Positions 1 to 8,512 of a stretch of DNA of 30,540 nucleotides are shown here, piece by piece. Every line of letters starts with the position of its first letter. Position 1 is the first letter of the stretch. The notes under the pieces are model-generated. The model was not told the origin of the DNA and searched no databases. It saw nothing but the letters and a program-made list of their open reading frames with translations. The position numbers and the translations under genes were made by a program. Source of the stretch: a virus; the IMG/VR virus record IMGVR_UViG_3300014913_000809, positions 1-30,540 of that record; one strand, given 5' to 3'.

Positions 1-90
1 ATACCCTTCATTATATAAATAACGCAAATGTGGAGTTAATAATATTATGTCTCCTAATCCATGCCAGTATAAAATTAAAGCTTTTTTCAT
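1..90 (-). CDS. Glycosyltransferase family 9-like protein, N-terminal fragment
   Basis: Only the first 30 codons are in the window; the gene runs off the left edge. Translation from the ATG at 90 gives a hydrophobic strand followed by WHGLGDIILLTPHLRYL. This is the typical opening of GT9 (ADP-heptose:LPS heptosyltransferase-like) enzymes, in which a GxGDxxLxTPxLRxL loop follows the first beta strand. A GGAGG ribosome site lies just upstream and the ATG overlaps the TGA of the preceding gene as ATGA, so the start is well supported. It would be the second GT9-like enzyme of this block. The assignment rests on 30 residues, so the acceptor and donor sugar cannot be stated. Confidence 0.6.
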   Translation of the reverse strand, partial: MKKALILYWHGLGDIILLTPHLRYLYNEGY

Positions 91-908
91 TGCGCCTCCA
101 ACTGAAAATTTATACCATTATGTGGCTTATTAGTATTAAAAATACGAATATCATTTATTTGTCCTATTTTAGGAAATACAACAGTATCCAAAATATTTAA
201 TTTATCATCCAATACCCACACAGTACCGTCAAATAAATGTCTATCTGCCCTTTTAGCTATAATAGAACCTCCTACTAATAATATACCATTTTTGATATCT
301 AGCCCACGTGTCCATAACTCCAATTTTCTTTCGTGTACAATATTAAAATTTTTATCTAATTTTATAACGCTTTTTTTACCAGAATTACAGCAATAATAAT
401 CACAAAAATTATGTAACATTACTCCTACACGTTTCAATATTTTAGCTTTGTAGTTTACTATATTTAATTCTACAAGTTGACTATAATCCGTAGGATGTTT
501 ACCATTATTATAACACACTAACAACTTATTTTTTCCAAATGGAGTTAATGAATTTATATGGTTAACGTCAGTATTATAACCAGTCCAATTAATATAATTA
601 ATTTCACCATCATATACTACCAATCCATTATGAGCCGTGTCAGTTATAAATAATTTATCCTCATACCATAATATTTGATGTCCATCTAATACTTTATTAA
701 TATAAATATTATCTATTAATTCCAATTTTGTATTAAAAATCCTTATTATTTCACCTTTTTTCTTGTTCCTATCAAGAATAAATAATTTATCTTTAGTCCA
801 ACTTATACCAAAATAAGGGCCTAAACCATCAAGTAATTTCCACCTATTATTATTAATACATACCTCTACATAATTAATACCACTAACAATATAATCTATA
901 TTAAACAT
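87..908 (-). CDS. Propeller-like protein of the glycan block, function unknown
   Basis: 273 residues with no signal peptide or membrane segment. The sequence is a series of short four-strand units: hydrophobic strands alternate with turns such as DKLFILDRNKKKG, DKLFITDTAHNGLVVYD and NGILLVGG. This is the pattern of NHL/WD-type beta propellers. The C-terminal NDIRIFNTNKPHNG stretch looks like propeller closure. A GGGAGAG ribosome site precedes the ATG at 908, and the stop overlaps the next gene by 4 bases, so it is translationally coupled to the GT9-like gene. Its place among glycosyltransferases suggests a role in glycan recognition or in organising the enzymes, but that is inference. No catalytic motif was recognised. 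A structural relative (29631-30540) lies in the virion block. Confidence 0.5.
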   Translation of the reverse strand: MFNIDYIVSGINYVEVCINNNRWKLLDGLGPYFGISWTKDKLFILDRNKKKGEIIRIFNTKLELIDNIYINKVLDGHQILWYEDKLFITDTAHNGLVVYDGEINYINWTGYNTDVNHINSLTPFGKNKLLVCYNNGKHPTDYSQLVELNIVNYKAKILKRVGVMLHNFCDYYCCNSGKKSVIKLDKNFNIVHERKLELWTRGLDIKNGILLVGGSIIAKRADRHLFDGTVWVLDDKLNILDTVVFPKIGQINDIRIFNTNKPHNGINFQLEAQ

Positions 909-926
909 TATTAACCATTCTCTCCC

Positions 927-1796
927 TTAAGTACCTATTACACTTAATATGCTTCTAGCATAATTTATATTATCATATTTCTTAACAGTATTATAACCGT
1001 GCTCAGCTATACGTTCACGTTCTTCATCATAAATTAAATAATACTCTATTTGCTCTTTAAGATTTTTTGGAGATGTAAATATATCTAAATCCTCACCTAC
1101 TTCAAAATCTTCCTCCATATTTTCCCATGGCATAGTTAATAAAAACCCTTTAGCGGCTAATACTTTATATGTCCTATCAGAGGTACCGTCTCCTTCTGTA
1201 AAATTTAAATTGATTTTAGTTTCAGATACAATTTTAGCATGTTCTTCTCTAAATGCGTTAGAAACTACATCAAATTTTATTTCTTTATAATATGCATATC
1301 TATAACTTCGTAAATTACCTATAAAACAGACATTGCGTATTTTAGGAATATTAAATGGTTTATTTACTTTTGGATCATATCCTTCATGAATTCTATATAC
1401 ATTTCTATTGTATTTTTCTGCTACTCTTACAGCATCCCATCTAGACGTAAAAACATAATGACAATACTTCATTTTTTCTATCAATTCACCATCAATATTA
1501 CCACGAGGGTCCATATACCATAAAGCCGTCTTACATACTTTATTACATTCTTTAACTACATTAATGTGTAATTTATTACATTTACTGAATAATACCAAAT
1601 CTGGCAACTCTCTCTTACAAACCTCAATTAATTCAGCGTCTCTATTAGGATTTATACTATGTATACCACCATCCAAATCCCTAGCGCGTTGTCTATAATC
1701 ATAACGAATAACTTCACAACCAAGCTCTTCAAAAGCGTCTGCCTGCCAAACATTAGTTGATTCTGGTGTAAAAACTGCAACGTGTAATATTTTCAT
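927..1796 (-). CDS. Glycosyltransferase, CgeB-like (GT4-related, GT-B fold)
   Basis: 289 residues. The N-terminal half begins MKILHVAVFTPES, a first Rossmann strand, and continues with a DLVLFSK strand as expected for a GT-B N-lobe. The C-terminal half matches the CgeB-type glycosyltransferase group-1 domain. It contains the INLNFTEGDGTSDRTYKVLA segment (about residues 197-216), a GFLLTMPWENMEEDF region, and the helical tail EEREKIAEHG-like ERERIAEHGYNTV that closes these enzymes. It presumably transfers a sugar from a nucleotide-sugar donor; donor and acceptor are unknown. The start has AAAGG seven bases upstream. The protein is short for a complete GT-B enzyme but within the range of phage CgeB-like proteins. 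It lies two bases from the methyltransferase upstream of it in transcription. Confidence 0.75.
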   Translation of the reverse strand: MKILHVAVFTPESTNVWQADAFEELGCEVIRYDYRQRARDLDGGIHSINPNRDAELIEVCKRELPDLVLFSKCNKLHINVVKECNKVCKTALWYMDPRGNIDGELIEKMKYCHYVFTSRWDAVRVAEKYNRNVYRIHEGYDPKVNKPFNIPKIRNVCFIGNLRSYRYAYYKEIKFDVVSNAFREEHAKIVSETKINLNFTEGDGTSDRTYKVLAAKGFLLTMPWENMEEDFEVGEDLDIFTSPKNLKEQIEYYLIYDEERERIAEHGYNTVKKYDNINYARSILSVIGT

Positions 1797-1797
1797 A

Positions 1798-2508
1798 TTA
1801 GTTACCTTTCCTATATAAATACACCGCTGCCAATAAACCTGGCCTGGCGGTTTCTACTATTTTTATAAAAATTTTCTTAAATCCTAATTTAGCTAAATTA
1901 TTATGCAAACAATTAGTTGTAAATTCATATAAATGTACTCGTTCATAAAAAGTATTTAATTCATTAATCGTTATCTTATTAGGAACTTTAATATACAATA
2001 AACCATTAAATTTTAAAATATCTCTACATTTCATCAATGTAATTTTAGGATTATAAGTATGTTCTAGTGTATTCCATAAAACAACCGCATCATAATAATC
2101 ATTAGGTAAATCCAAATACTCTACAAAACCATACCTAATATCTATATTATAATTAGATTTAACCCATTTTATAGCAGCTTCGCTTATCTCATTACCATCC
2201 GCTTCCCAACCACATAACTTAGCAGCGTACATAAAAAATCCAGAAGCAGCGCCTACATCAAACACTTTTCCATTTTTAATACCACTAAATTCTATTAGAG
2301 TTTTCATTTGGACATCTAAAGCTTCGTCAATTCTAGCATTGTTAAACGGGTCTTTCTTACAAGCAGACAATAAAAAATTCCGATTTTTATTTAGGATTTC
2401 CTCTTGACTCATCGGTATATTAATATATAATCCACACTTATTACATACATTAAATTTGCAATTATTTATTTTATCGGTTGGTATATTACAAAAACAACAT
2501 TTTATCAT
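1798..2508 (-). CDS. Class I SAM-dependent methyltransferase with N-terminal zinc-binding knuckle
   Basis: 236 residues. The N-terminus carries paired cysteines (C4, C5, C7, then C17, C22, C25), consistent with a small zinc ribbon. The Rossmann methyltransferase core follows. Motif I is KVFDVGAASGFFMYAAK (residues 81-97, glycine loop D84-V-G86...G90), the acidic residue after strand 2 is in GNEIS, and motif IV is YYDAVVLWNTLEHTYNP. This layout is that of Methyltransf_23-type enzymes found in sugar and lipid modification clusters. The ATG at 2508 overlaps the TGA of the preceding gene (ATGA) and is preceded by AGGAG. In this setting it most likely O- or C-methylates a sugar on the glycan built by the flanking enzymes. 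The substrate is inferred, not shown. Confidence 0.8.
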   Translation of the reverse strand: MIKCCFCNIPTDKINNCKFNVCNKCGLYINIPMSQEEILNKNRNFLLSACKKDPFNNARIDEALDVQMKTLIEFSGIKNGKVFDVGAASGFFMYAAKLCGWEADGNEISEAAIKWVKSNYNIDIRYGFVEYLDLPNDYYDAVVLWNTLEHTYNPKITLMKCRDILKFNGLLYIKVPNKITINELNTFYERVHLYEFTTNCLHNNLAKLGFKKIFIKIVETARPGLLAAVYLYRKGN

Positions 2509-3377
2509 TTAAAAAACTCCTTAGCTTTATAATAAATATATAATGGATCTATATCTCTACACTCCCATTTCTTACAATCTTTATTCCATCTACGCTGAGG
2601 CTGGCACGGCCTACAATCCAAATCCTCACGATATATTAATGTACTATATTTATGAAAACGCCTATCATAATTTTTAGTGATAGACGTAGCAGTAAAAATA
2701 GCTATATTTGGTACTTCTAAAGCATTAGCACAATGATAAGTACCTGTATCATTAGATATAAACAATTTAGTCTTTTTAATAATACCTAATGTAGTTAATA
2801 ATGGTTTGCCTGTTAAATTAATAGTACCGTCTATATATTCATGCTTAGCACCTATAGATGCAACTTTAAAACCATCTTTTATTAATAATTTTGCTAATTC
2901 TTTATAATATGGATAACTTTTAACGCTCCAATTAGCAGAACCATATGGATTATACCCATTATGTAATACAATATTTATATTAATATCGACATTATCATAC
3001 AATGCGTTGCCATGCCATACAATACTATCTTCTTCAACCCCTAGTTGTCTAGCGATGTCCATATATGTATCAACTTCAGATCTATCAAACGATAAAGGAT
3101 TTGCTATAGCTAATACTCGTAATGGTATATTATTTATATATTTACCAACCCAATGAGTTGCTACCAAACCAGTATATTGTGCAAATTGTGCAGTATTTAT
3201 TTCACCGCTTTTATACCAACTATCAACATATGGTATAAATTTATCAAGTCTAAAATTACCAAAAACATGCCAGAAATCTACACTCACATTTAATACTTCC
3301 TTCAAAGTACGTATTACTGGTATAGTTTGAGTAACATTTCCTAAACCTTCACCAGTACAAAAGAGTAATTTAGTCAT
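2505..3377 (-). CDS. Glycosyltransferase family 9-like (heptosyltransferase-like)
   Basis: 290 residues from the chosen ATG at 3377. An in-frame upstream start at 3413 exists, but the 3377 ATG has AGAGGA eight bases upstream, overlaps the previous stop as ATGA, and starts directly at the family motif MTKLLFCTGEGLGNVTQTIP. The GT9 C-lobe signature is clear: KLFISNDTGTYHCANALEVP (the D-T-G...H...A donor-binding loop), followed by the IAIFTATS strand. The C-terminus has four cysteines (DCRPCQP and CKKWEC), which may bind a metal or form a structural cluster; this is unusual but seen in some GT9 relatives. It probably transfers a sugar, possibly a heptose, from a nucleotide donor. Substrate identity is not visible. 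Confidence 0.75.
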   Translation of the reverse strand: MTKLLFCTGEGLGNVTQTIPVIRTLKEVLNVSVDFWHVFGNFRLDKFIPYVDSWYKSGEINTAQFAQYTGLVATHWVGKYINNIPLRVLAIANPLSFDRSEVDTYMDIARQLGVEEDSIVWHGNALYDNVDININIVLHNGYNPYGSANWSVKSYPYYKELAKLLIKDGFKVASIGAKHEYIDGTINLTGKPLLTTLGIIKKTKLFISNDTGTYHCANALEVPNIAIFTATSITKNYDRRFHKYSTLIYREDLDCRPCQPQRRWNKDCKKWECRDIDPLYIYYKAKEFFK

Positions 3378-4276
3378 ATATAAATTCCTCTTAAAAATAG
3401 TTCCCCGTTCCATTCATCTAATTTTTTAGAAAATGTTTTATAATCCCGATATTGTTTGGCAGCACTTAATTCATACATTTTATCGGCGCTTTTTATAATC
3501 TCACGCAAATTATTTAAACGCTCATTAAATGAACTACCTGGTAATTTACCGCCCGGTCTATTTTTACCATAATACCCTATATGAATTTGTCTATTAACTT
3601 CAGGCATAATAACGTAACGATTTTCTTCTATTAACGCAACGTCAACAAGGCGATTAATTAAACCTGCTTGTTCATTATGCGCTCCATCTCTATATTTGTA
3701 CTCTTTACCCCACCATTTTCTATATTTTTGGTTTAACGCTAATACAAAGTTGTTTCTACTAACAAAATCCTTATAATAAGTTTCTGTTATACATGGTTTT
3801 ATATACAAATTAAAAAATTTTTTATTAATCAACGGAGCCAAAGCCGTATAATGATGTCCTTTATATATATAATGAACATCACCATTATCATTATGATTAA
3901 ATGGTGAAATAAGACTATATTCTGATTCATCAAACATATTTAAAATTATATTCAAATATTTAAAATATGTATGATGCACTAAAACATCATCCTCTATATA
4001 AATAATAAAATTATGTGCTATCTTAAACGCATCTTTCATTCCTAATAAAATATTTTTAGAAAGCCCAAATTTTTCATCGCGTTTAATAACGTCTTTCTTC
4101 ATCGGATAATTATTAACTATATCCAAAACTATAGGATCTGCTCCATGTTCTACTAAGAAAATAGTTATAAAATCATCGTTATTAAGCTTAAAATATTCTC
4201 TAGCTTTTAATTCGTACTCAATGGATAAATAAAGCATTTCTGGTCTATTATAAACAGGTCGTAAAATAACGTCCAT
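3374..4276 (-). CDS. Glycosyltransferase, GT-A fold (GT2-like)
   Basis: 300 residues. The N-terminus MDVILRPVYNRPEMLYLSIE is the nucleotide-binding first strand and loop of GT-A enzymes. FIIYIEDDVLVHHTYF (about residues 90-105) carries the acidic metal-binding triad E95-D96-D97, equivalent to the DxD motif. GLSKNILLGMKDAF just before it matches the helix that orders the donor site in family-2-type enzymes. The remainder (tryptophan- and histidine-containing loops, then a basic helix) has no motif I can name. The start is preceded by AGGAG. The stop overlaps the GT9-like gene, so the two are coupled. The donor and acceptor are unknown; a relationship to the GT13-like group is an alternative. 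Confidence 0.7.
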   Translation of the reverse strand: MDVILRPVYNRPEMLYLSIEYELKAREYFKLNNDDFITIFLVEHGADPIVLDIVNNYPMKKDVIKRDEKFGLSKNILLGMKDAFKIAHNFIIYIEDDVLVHHTYFKYLNIILNMFDESEYSLISPFNHNDNGDVHYIYKGHHYTALAPLINKKFFNLYIKPCITETYYKDFVSRNNFVLALNQKYRKWWGKEYKYRDGAHNEQAGLINRLVDVALIEENRYVIMPEVNRQIHIGYYGKNRPGGKLPGSSFNERLNNLREIIKSADKMYELSAAKQYRDYKTFSKKLDEWNGELFLRGIYI

Positions 4277-4286
4277 ATTACAACTC

Positions 4287-4862
4287 CTATAAAATATAAA
4301 TTAACTGTACATCATTTATTATAGGTTTTTTATTTATACTATTCATAAAATCACGTACATAATGACCTTTTCCACCATCTTTTCTATTATCATCTATAGC
4401 TATTATAGCCCCTTCCTTCAATTTTGGTAAAATAGCACAAAATTCTTTTAAATGATGTAACATAGATAAATGCTGAATTTGTGAATTATTAAAATCAATG
4501 TCATATGAGTCCAAATAAACAAGGTCTATATCATTATCAACACACAAATTCCATAAAAAAGGCACACTATCTGAATGATTAACTGTTGTTTTATTAGAAG
4601 TAAGTGAATTAGCTAAATCACAATGACCTTTTTCTTTGTCCACACTAAACACAGCACCATCATAAAAATTAACGAACTCATCAAATAAAACTGTACTCAT
4701 ACCATCGCCAAGAAAATTATCTCTAGTTCTAGCACAACCTGTTTCTACTATAACATAAAAATTTTTCTGTTTAGATTCCAATAATTTAAAAATTTTTCTA
4801 AAAGTCTGTCTACGCGGCCCCATTTTATTAGCATATTTTTTATCATAATAATTTACAAACAT
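4287..4862 (-). CDS. Class I SAM-dependent methyltransferase-like protein
   Basis: 191 residues. FYVIVETGCARTRDNFLGDG (from about residue 35) is a motif I-like strand and loop. AVFSVDKEKG gives the acidic residue after strand 2 that would bind the ribose of SAM. DLVYLDSYDIDF followed by LPKLKEGAIIAIDDN matches the strand 4/5 region of Methyltransf_24/CmcI-like proteins. The glycine loop is less canonical (ETG rather than GxGxG), so activity is less certain than for the other methyltransferase. The ATG overlaps the previous TAA by one base (TAATG). As part of the glycan block it may methylate a sugar or a phosphate-linked substituent; that role is inferred from context. Confidence 0.6.
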   Translation of the reverse strand: MFVNYYDKKYANKMGPRRQTFRKIFKLLESKQKNFYVIVETGCARTRDNFLGDGMSTVLFDEFVNFYDGAVFSVDKEKGHCDLANSLTSNKTTVNHSDSVPFLWNLCVDNDIDLVYLDSYDIDFNNSQIQHLSMLHHLKEFCAILPKLKEGAIIAIDDNRKDGGKGHYVRDFMNSINKKPIINDVQLIYIL

Positions 4863-5992
4863 TACTTTTCCTCCAATATTTTATTAATAGTGTATATAAA
4901 TTTATCGCCTAGTACGTCATAATTAAAATTCTTCCTTAAATTCCGTTGTAATGCTATCCCTTTTTGTTTTGCTTCTTCACGATTATTATAAACATGTCTC
5001 ATTAATTTAGCTGCATGATAAACATCAGGCTCAGCCCAAAGCTGATCCCCTTTATAATATGGAGACCATGGCATGCCAAAAACTGGTGTTAAAGTATAAT
5101 TAATTAAATAGCCAGTATTTTCATTAACATAATCTAATACACCTCCCCATCCAGTTACTATTACTGGATTACCCACTGCACCGGCAGCTGCCGGTACTAA
5201 CCCCCAACCTTCACCTCTATCAACATGTACTAAACAATCACAAGCTTTATGAATGCCTAATACTTCAGCATTACTTAATCTGTCCAATATTAAGTATGTT
5301 GGTGGATAATTATCCATAGGCATAACTTGTTTTAATCTTTTAATAGTTGTTCTAATAGCTTCCTTTTCTTTATCATCAAAACCTATTCTATAAGTTTTTA
5401 AAATTAAAGCTACATTCTCGTTATTTTGAAATGCATACCAATAAGCTTTTAATAATGCCACTGGATGTTTGCGCTCAAAAAATTGAAAAATAGAATAAAA
5501 TTTATATGCATCGCTTTTAACTCTACCAATCTCATAAGGTTCTATGTCTTTATATTCATCGACATCTATAATATGTGATACAGCATATACAGGCACTTTA
5601 ACACCAGACTTCTTATATACATTAACACCCCATTCAGTCGCAGTAATTATACCATCTGTATATTTATTAATCCAATTTACCCAATCACTGTGGATTTTAT
5701 CTGTCTCCCAAATTGAGTAACCTATATTTATTTTACCTGGTTCATAATGTTTTTCATAATGTTCAACTGTTAAATGAGTAAGAACAACATTATAATCTAT
5801 AGGCTTATTCACAAGTGATTCTATAATTCTGCCTTTCTCACCATAATCGGCTCTTCCACTCTCAAAAGTTACAGCCTTAACAGTTATTGGCACTTCCTTT
5901 TTATATAAAGCTAATATATAATCTCTAGCTGCTTGCGCATAGCCCGATATATCAAAAACAGGGCCTACATACTTTATTCCTTGTAATTTCAT
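4862..5992 (-). CDS. Glycosyltransferase group 1 (GT4-like, GT-B fold)
   Basis: 376 residues. The N-lobe opens with GPVFDISGYAQAARDYI, a loop common to phage and cyanobacterial GT4-type enzymes. The C-lobe carries DRGEGWGLVPAAAGAVGNPV (about residues 258-277) followed by TGWGG, which is the donor-phosphate binding region. The usual E-x7-E signature is altered: E261 is present, but the second glutamate is replaced by alanine (A269). The enzyme may therefore use an atypical mechanism or be catalytically weak. A strong GGAGG site precedes the ATG at 5992, which overlaps the previous stop as TAATG. It is related in sequence to the intein-bearing GT4 immediately upstream in transcription, and the two may act in sequence on the same glycan. 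Confidence 0.8.
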   Translation of the reverse strand: MKLQGIKYVGPVFDISGYAQAARDYILALYKKEVPITVKAVTFESGRADYGEKGRIIESLVNKPIDYNVVLTHLTVEHYEKHYEPGKINIGYSIWETDKIHSDWVNWINKYTDGIITATEWGVNVYKKSGVKVPVYAVSHIIDVDEYKDIEPYEIGRVKSDAYKFYSIFQFFERKHPVALLKAYWYAFQNNENVALILKTYRIGFDDKEKEAIRTTIKRLKQVMPMDNYPPTYLILDRLSNAEVLGIHKACDCLVHVDRGEGWGLVPAAAGAVGNPVIVTGWGGVLDYVNENTGYLINYTLTPVFGMPWSPYYKGDQLWAEPDVYHAAKLMRHVYNNREEAKQKGIALQRNLRKNFNYDVLGDKFIYTINKILEEK

Positions 5993-8472
5993 TAAAACTC
6001 CTCCGTTTCAATAACTTTACCTATAGTATCTACTATATTAACAGCTTCTTCCTTTTGTTTATTTACATTTAATACCATATCAGTATAAGCTTCATCAAAT
6101 AATTTAACCCACTGTGGTACAATATGCTTTTGCCAATCCATTTTTGTAGTTACCCATTTATAACCATTTTCAGCTCTACGTTTAGCTTCTTCACGATTAT
6201 TATAAATTTCCAATAATTTTTCTACCATATCTTCAACATCTACCATAGGACGTCTAACTTCATTATCGAATTGGATAGTAGTCCATAATGAAGGATTGGA
6301 ACCGCTTTTAGCTAGCCACCCTATATCTTCAGTTATAAATTCTGGCAGCATTGTATTAGCTGGCATAAGAATAGGAGTTTTAGTTGCTAATGCTTCGAGC
6401 CATGAATTATGAACAATAACATTCTCAGCAACAAAATCATTCGTGTTTGCCACTTGAATATCGATCAGTTTACCACTATAATGTACTTTATTAATCTCTT
6501 TAATAGGTAACACTAAATAACCATCTATTATACCAGCACGTTCATAAGCCCTACTACGATCCACTGTTTCTACATTTAATCCAAACAATTGTTGTAAATT
6601 CTCACGTGATATACCGCTAACATTAATCTTGTATTCAGCTCTAGAAGTACGAACAGATGACAAAATCCCTAACCTAGCCAATATTAAACGTAAACTATAA
6701 GCTATATTTTTTGATGTAGTGGAAAAAGATATTTCATATTGTGTTTTACTATAACTACCATCGCCGATATACAAACCTTTAACTAATCTAACTAACTTTT
6801 CCTTATTTAAGTTCAATAATAAAGCTGATATTTTCTTAGTCCGTGCTCCTTTACCACATAAAACATAGAACACATACGAAACGACTGAAGAATAAAATCG
6901 TATAGAATACCCATCATAATTAATTCTATTATCTTTAAGCTCATGCGCTTCTAACCCAAAAACTCTTTTCATTTGCTGTTTAACAAATTCTAGAGTATCT
7001 ATTTCATTTTTATTAAATGAAAACGTTATCGAATCCATTTTTGAAGAACTCAACGAACCCTCAGCTAAGTATAAACCAAGTAATTCACAAAAATCATCAT
7101 CAATTTCTATATATCTAGGTATATAATTCTCTTCTTTTTTAAAATTAGATTGAATTTTCACACTTTTATCTTTCACTACAATATTATCACGCTGCCGTTT
7201 ATTCAAAAAAGGATAAATAATATCCAATGTATCAATAACAGTTTTAGTTTTATAATTATAGTTACACGGAAAGAGTAAATTATCACCAATATTTAATTCT
7301 GATGCAGGTTTCCATTCAAACTTATCAGTATACACTAAAAATCCATGCTCAGGGGAGGCTTTTATTGGTATATTACTCAACCATGTTGTTATTTCATATA
7401 ATTCTCCTTTATAGTCTCTAGACATAATAGCTTTAACATTATTATATTCACCATTAGATGATAACACCTTATCAACAATAGTTAATTCCGATAATTTCTT
7501 AATACCATCATATGTATAAATATTAGTATCAGGGCTTAAACAAAGTCCAAAACCTTCGCCAAGTGTAGTACTAATAACAACATCACTAGCATTATAAATT
7601 AAATTCAAAACTTCTCTTGGATATCCTTGATTAGGACCAAAGTTTTTTGGAAAGATAACATCTTTTGATGTATCAAAACCAAATGTTTTACAAACTTCCG
7701 CTAAATCCCAGCCTTGATCTTTAATTGCACAATGTAAATATAATGTGCTATTAGGAACATGCTTTCTAAATTCTTCAAAAACAGCTATTGTTCGTGGTAT
7801 ATCTTTACGTTGTTGGTTCCTATTTACATTCGTTATAATAAATGTATCAGCCAATGGACCAAAATATTGTTTTCTAAAATTCATAACTTCACTTTCTGGT
7901 AATGTATAAAAATCTCTCGTATTAACACCGTGAGGAATTACTAATATATCTCTATCAATTCTTTTTAAAGTCTCTTTCTTACCAAATTCAGAATAGGCTA
8001 CTAAATAATCAACATCTTTTATATTATCAGCCCATTCTTGCTTAATAATAGAATCTACTGGATAATAACAAATAGACCTAAATGGTTTATTTCTATTTTT
8101 CTTTAAATGATCTAAAAGCATAGGTACAAAATTCAAAATGAAACTATCTTGAAGAAAAAATAAAATATCAAAATCCATTAATGGAATCATATTTAAAACT
8201 TTTTGCCTACCATATGGGTCTTTTTGGTTATTAGTACCAGTAGGCCATATTCTATAAGGAAAGTTGTGTGGGTCGCCCCAATAATTAATACCCAAAATCT
8301 CAATATCAAACCTACCAGTCCTATATAAACCTTCAAAAATATTACGGCTAACAGTAGCAAAGCCGGTAGCACAAGTAGGACTATCACAATACGCCAAAAC
8401 CTTTATTTTCTTTTTAGCTTGTCCACCAACCCTTTTATTCTTAACCTTTACCTTTCTAGATTTCTTAGCCAT
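5992..8472 (-). CDS. Glycosyltransferase group 1 (GT4-like) interrupted by an intein
   Basis: The 826-residue precursor consists of an N-extein (1-310), an intein (311-689) and a C-extein (690-826). The joined exteins give a 447-residue GT-B enzyme. N-extein features are a lysine-rich start, KVLAYCDSPTCATGFATVSR as the N-lobe donor/acceptor loop, LVIPHGVNTRDFY, and TFIITNVNRNQQRKDIPRTI, the C-lobe opening typical of GT4. After splicing the sequence reads GEGFGLSWLEALATKTPIL, restoring the E-x7-E motif (E306 and E693 in precursor numbering). The enzyme presumably transfers a hexose-type sugar with retention. A very strong AAGGAGG site precedes the ATG at 8472. The gene opens the glycan block, after a 40-base gap that shows no convincing promoter. 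Confidence 0.9.
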   Translation of the reverse strand: MAKKSRKVKVKNKRVGGQAKKKIKVLAYCDSPTCATGFATVSRNIFEGLYRTGRFDIEILGINYWGDPHNFPYRIWPTGTNNQKDPYGRQKVLNMIPLMDFDILFFLQDSFILNFVPMLLDHLKKNRNKPFRSICYYPVDSIIKQEWADNIKDVDYLVAYSEFGKKETLKRIDRDILVIPHGVNTRDFYTLPESEVMNFRKQYFGPLADTFIITNVNRNQQRKDIPRTIAVFEEFRKHVPNSTLYLHCAIKDQGWDLAEVCKTFGFDTSKDVIFPKNFGPNQGYPREVLNLIYNASDVVISTTLGEGFGLCLSPDTNIYTYDGIKKLSELTIVDKVLSSNGEYNNVKAIMSRDYKGELYEITTWLSNIPIKASPEHGFLVYTDKFEWKPASELNIGDNLLFPCNYNYKTKTVIDTLDIIYPFLNKRQRDNIVVKDKSVKIQSNFKKEENYIPRYIEIDDDFCELLGLYLAEGSLSSSKMDSITFSFNKNEIDTLEFVKQQMKRVFGLEAHELKDNRINYDGYSIRFYSSVVSYVFYVLCGKGARTKKISALLLNLNKEKLVRLVKGLYIGDGSYSKTQYEISFSTTSKNIAYSLRLILARLGILSSVRTSRAEYKINVSGISRENLQQLFGLNVETVDRSRAYERAGIIDGYLVLPIKEINKVHYSGKLIDIQVANTNDFVAENVIVHNSWLEALATKTPILMPANTMLPEFITEDIGWLAKSGSNPSLWTTIQFDNEVRRPMVDVEDMVEKLLEIYNNREEAKRRAENGYKWVTTKMDWQKHIVPQWVKLFDEAYTDMVLNVNKQKEEAVNIVDTIGKVIETEEF
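6406..7542 (-). mobile_element. Intein with LAGLIDADG homing endonuclease domain
   Basis: 379 residues in frame within the GT4 gene. The N-terminal splice block starts at C311 (CLSPDTNIYTYDG) and continues to KVLSSNGEYNNVKAI. Block B is KASPEHGFLV with the catalytic-site histidine H376. The endonuclease blocks are LGLYLAEGS (465-473) and KGLYIGDGS (565-573), the two LAGLIDADG helices with their acidic residues E471 and D571. The C-terminal splice blocks are SGKLIDIQVANTNDF and ENVIVHN, ending in H688-N689, followed by S690 as the +1 nucleophile. All residues needed for class 1 splicing (Cys1, block B His, His-Asn, Ser+1) are present, so it looks splicing-competent, and both endonuclease acidic residues are kept, so it may still home. 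Base composition is as AT-rich as the host gene. Confidence 0.95.
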
Positions 8473-8512
8473 ATATATCCTCCTTTTTTACATAAATCAT
8501 CTTGTAATTTTC

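Noticed and set aside
8193-8387. Minus-strand frame of 64 codons with a hydrophobic stretch that looks like a membrane segment
   Set aside because: It lies inside the N-extein of the GT4 gene in another frame, without a ribosome site; the hydrophobicity comes from reading T-rich codons out of frame.
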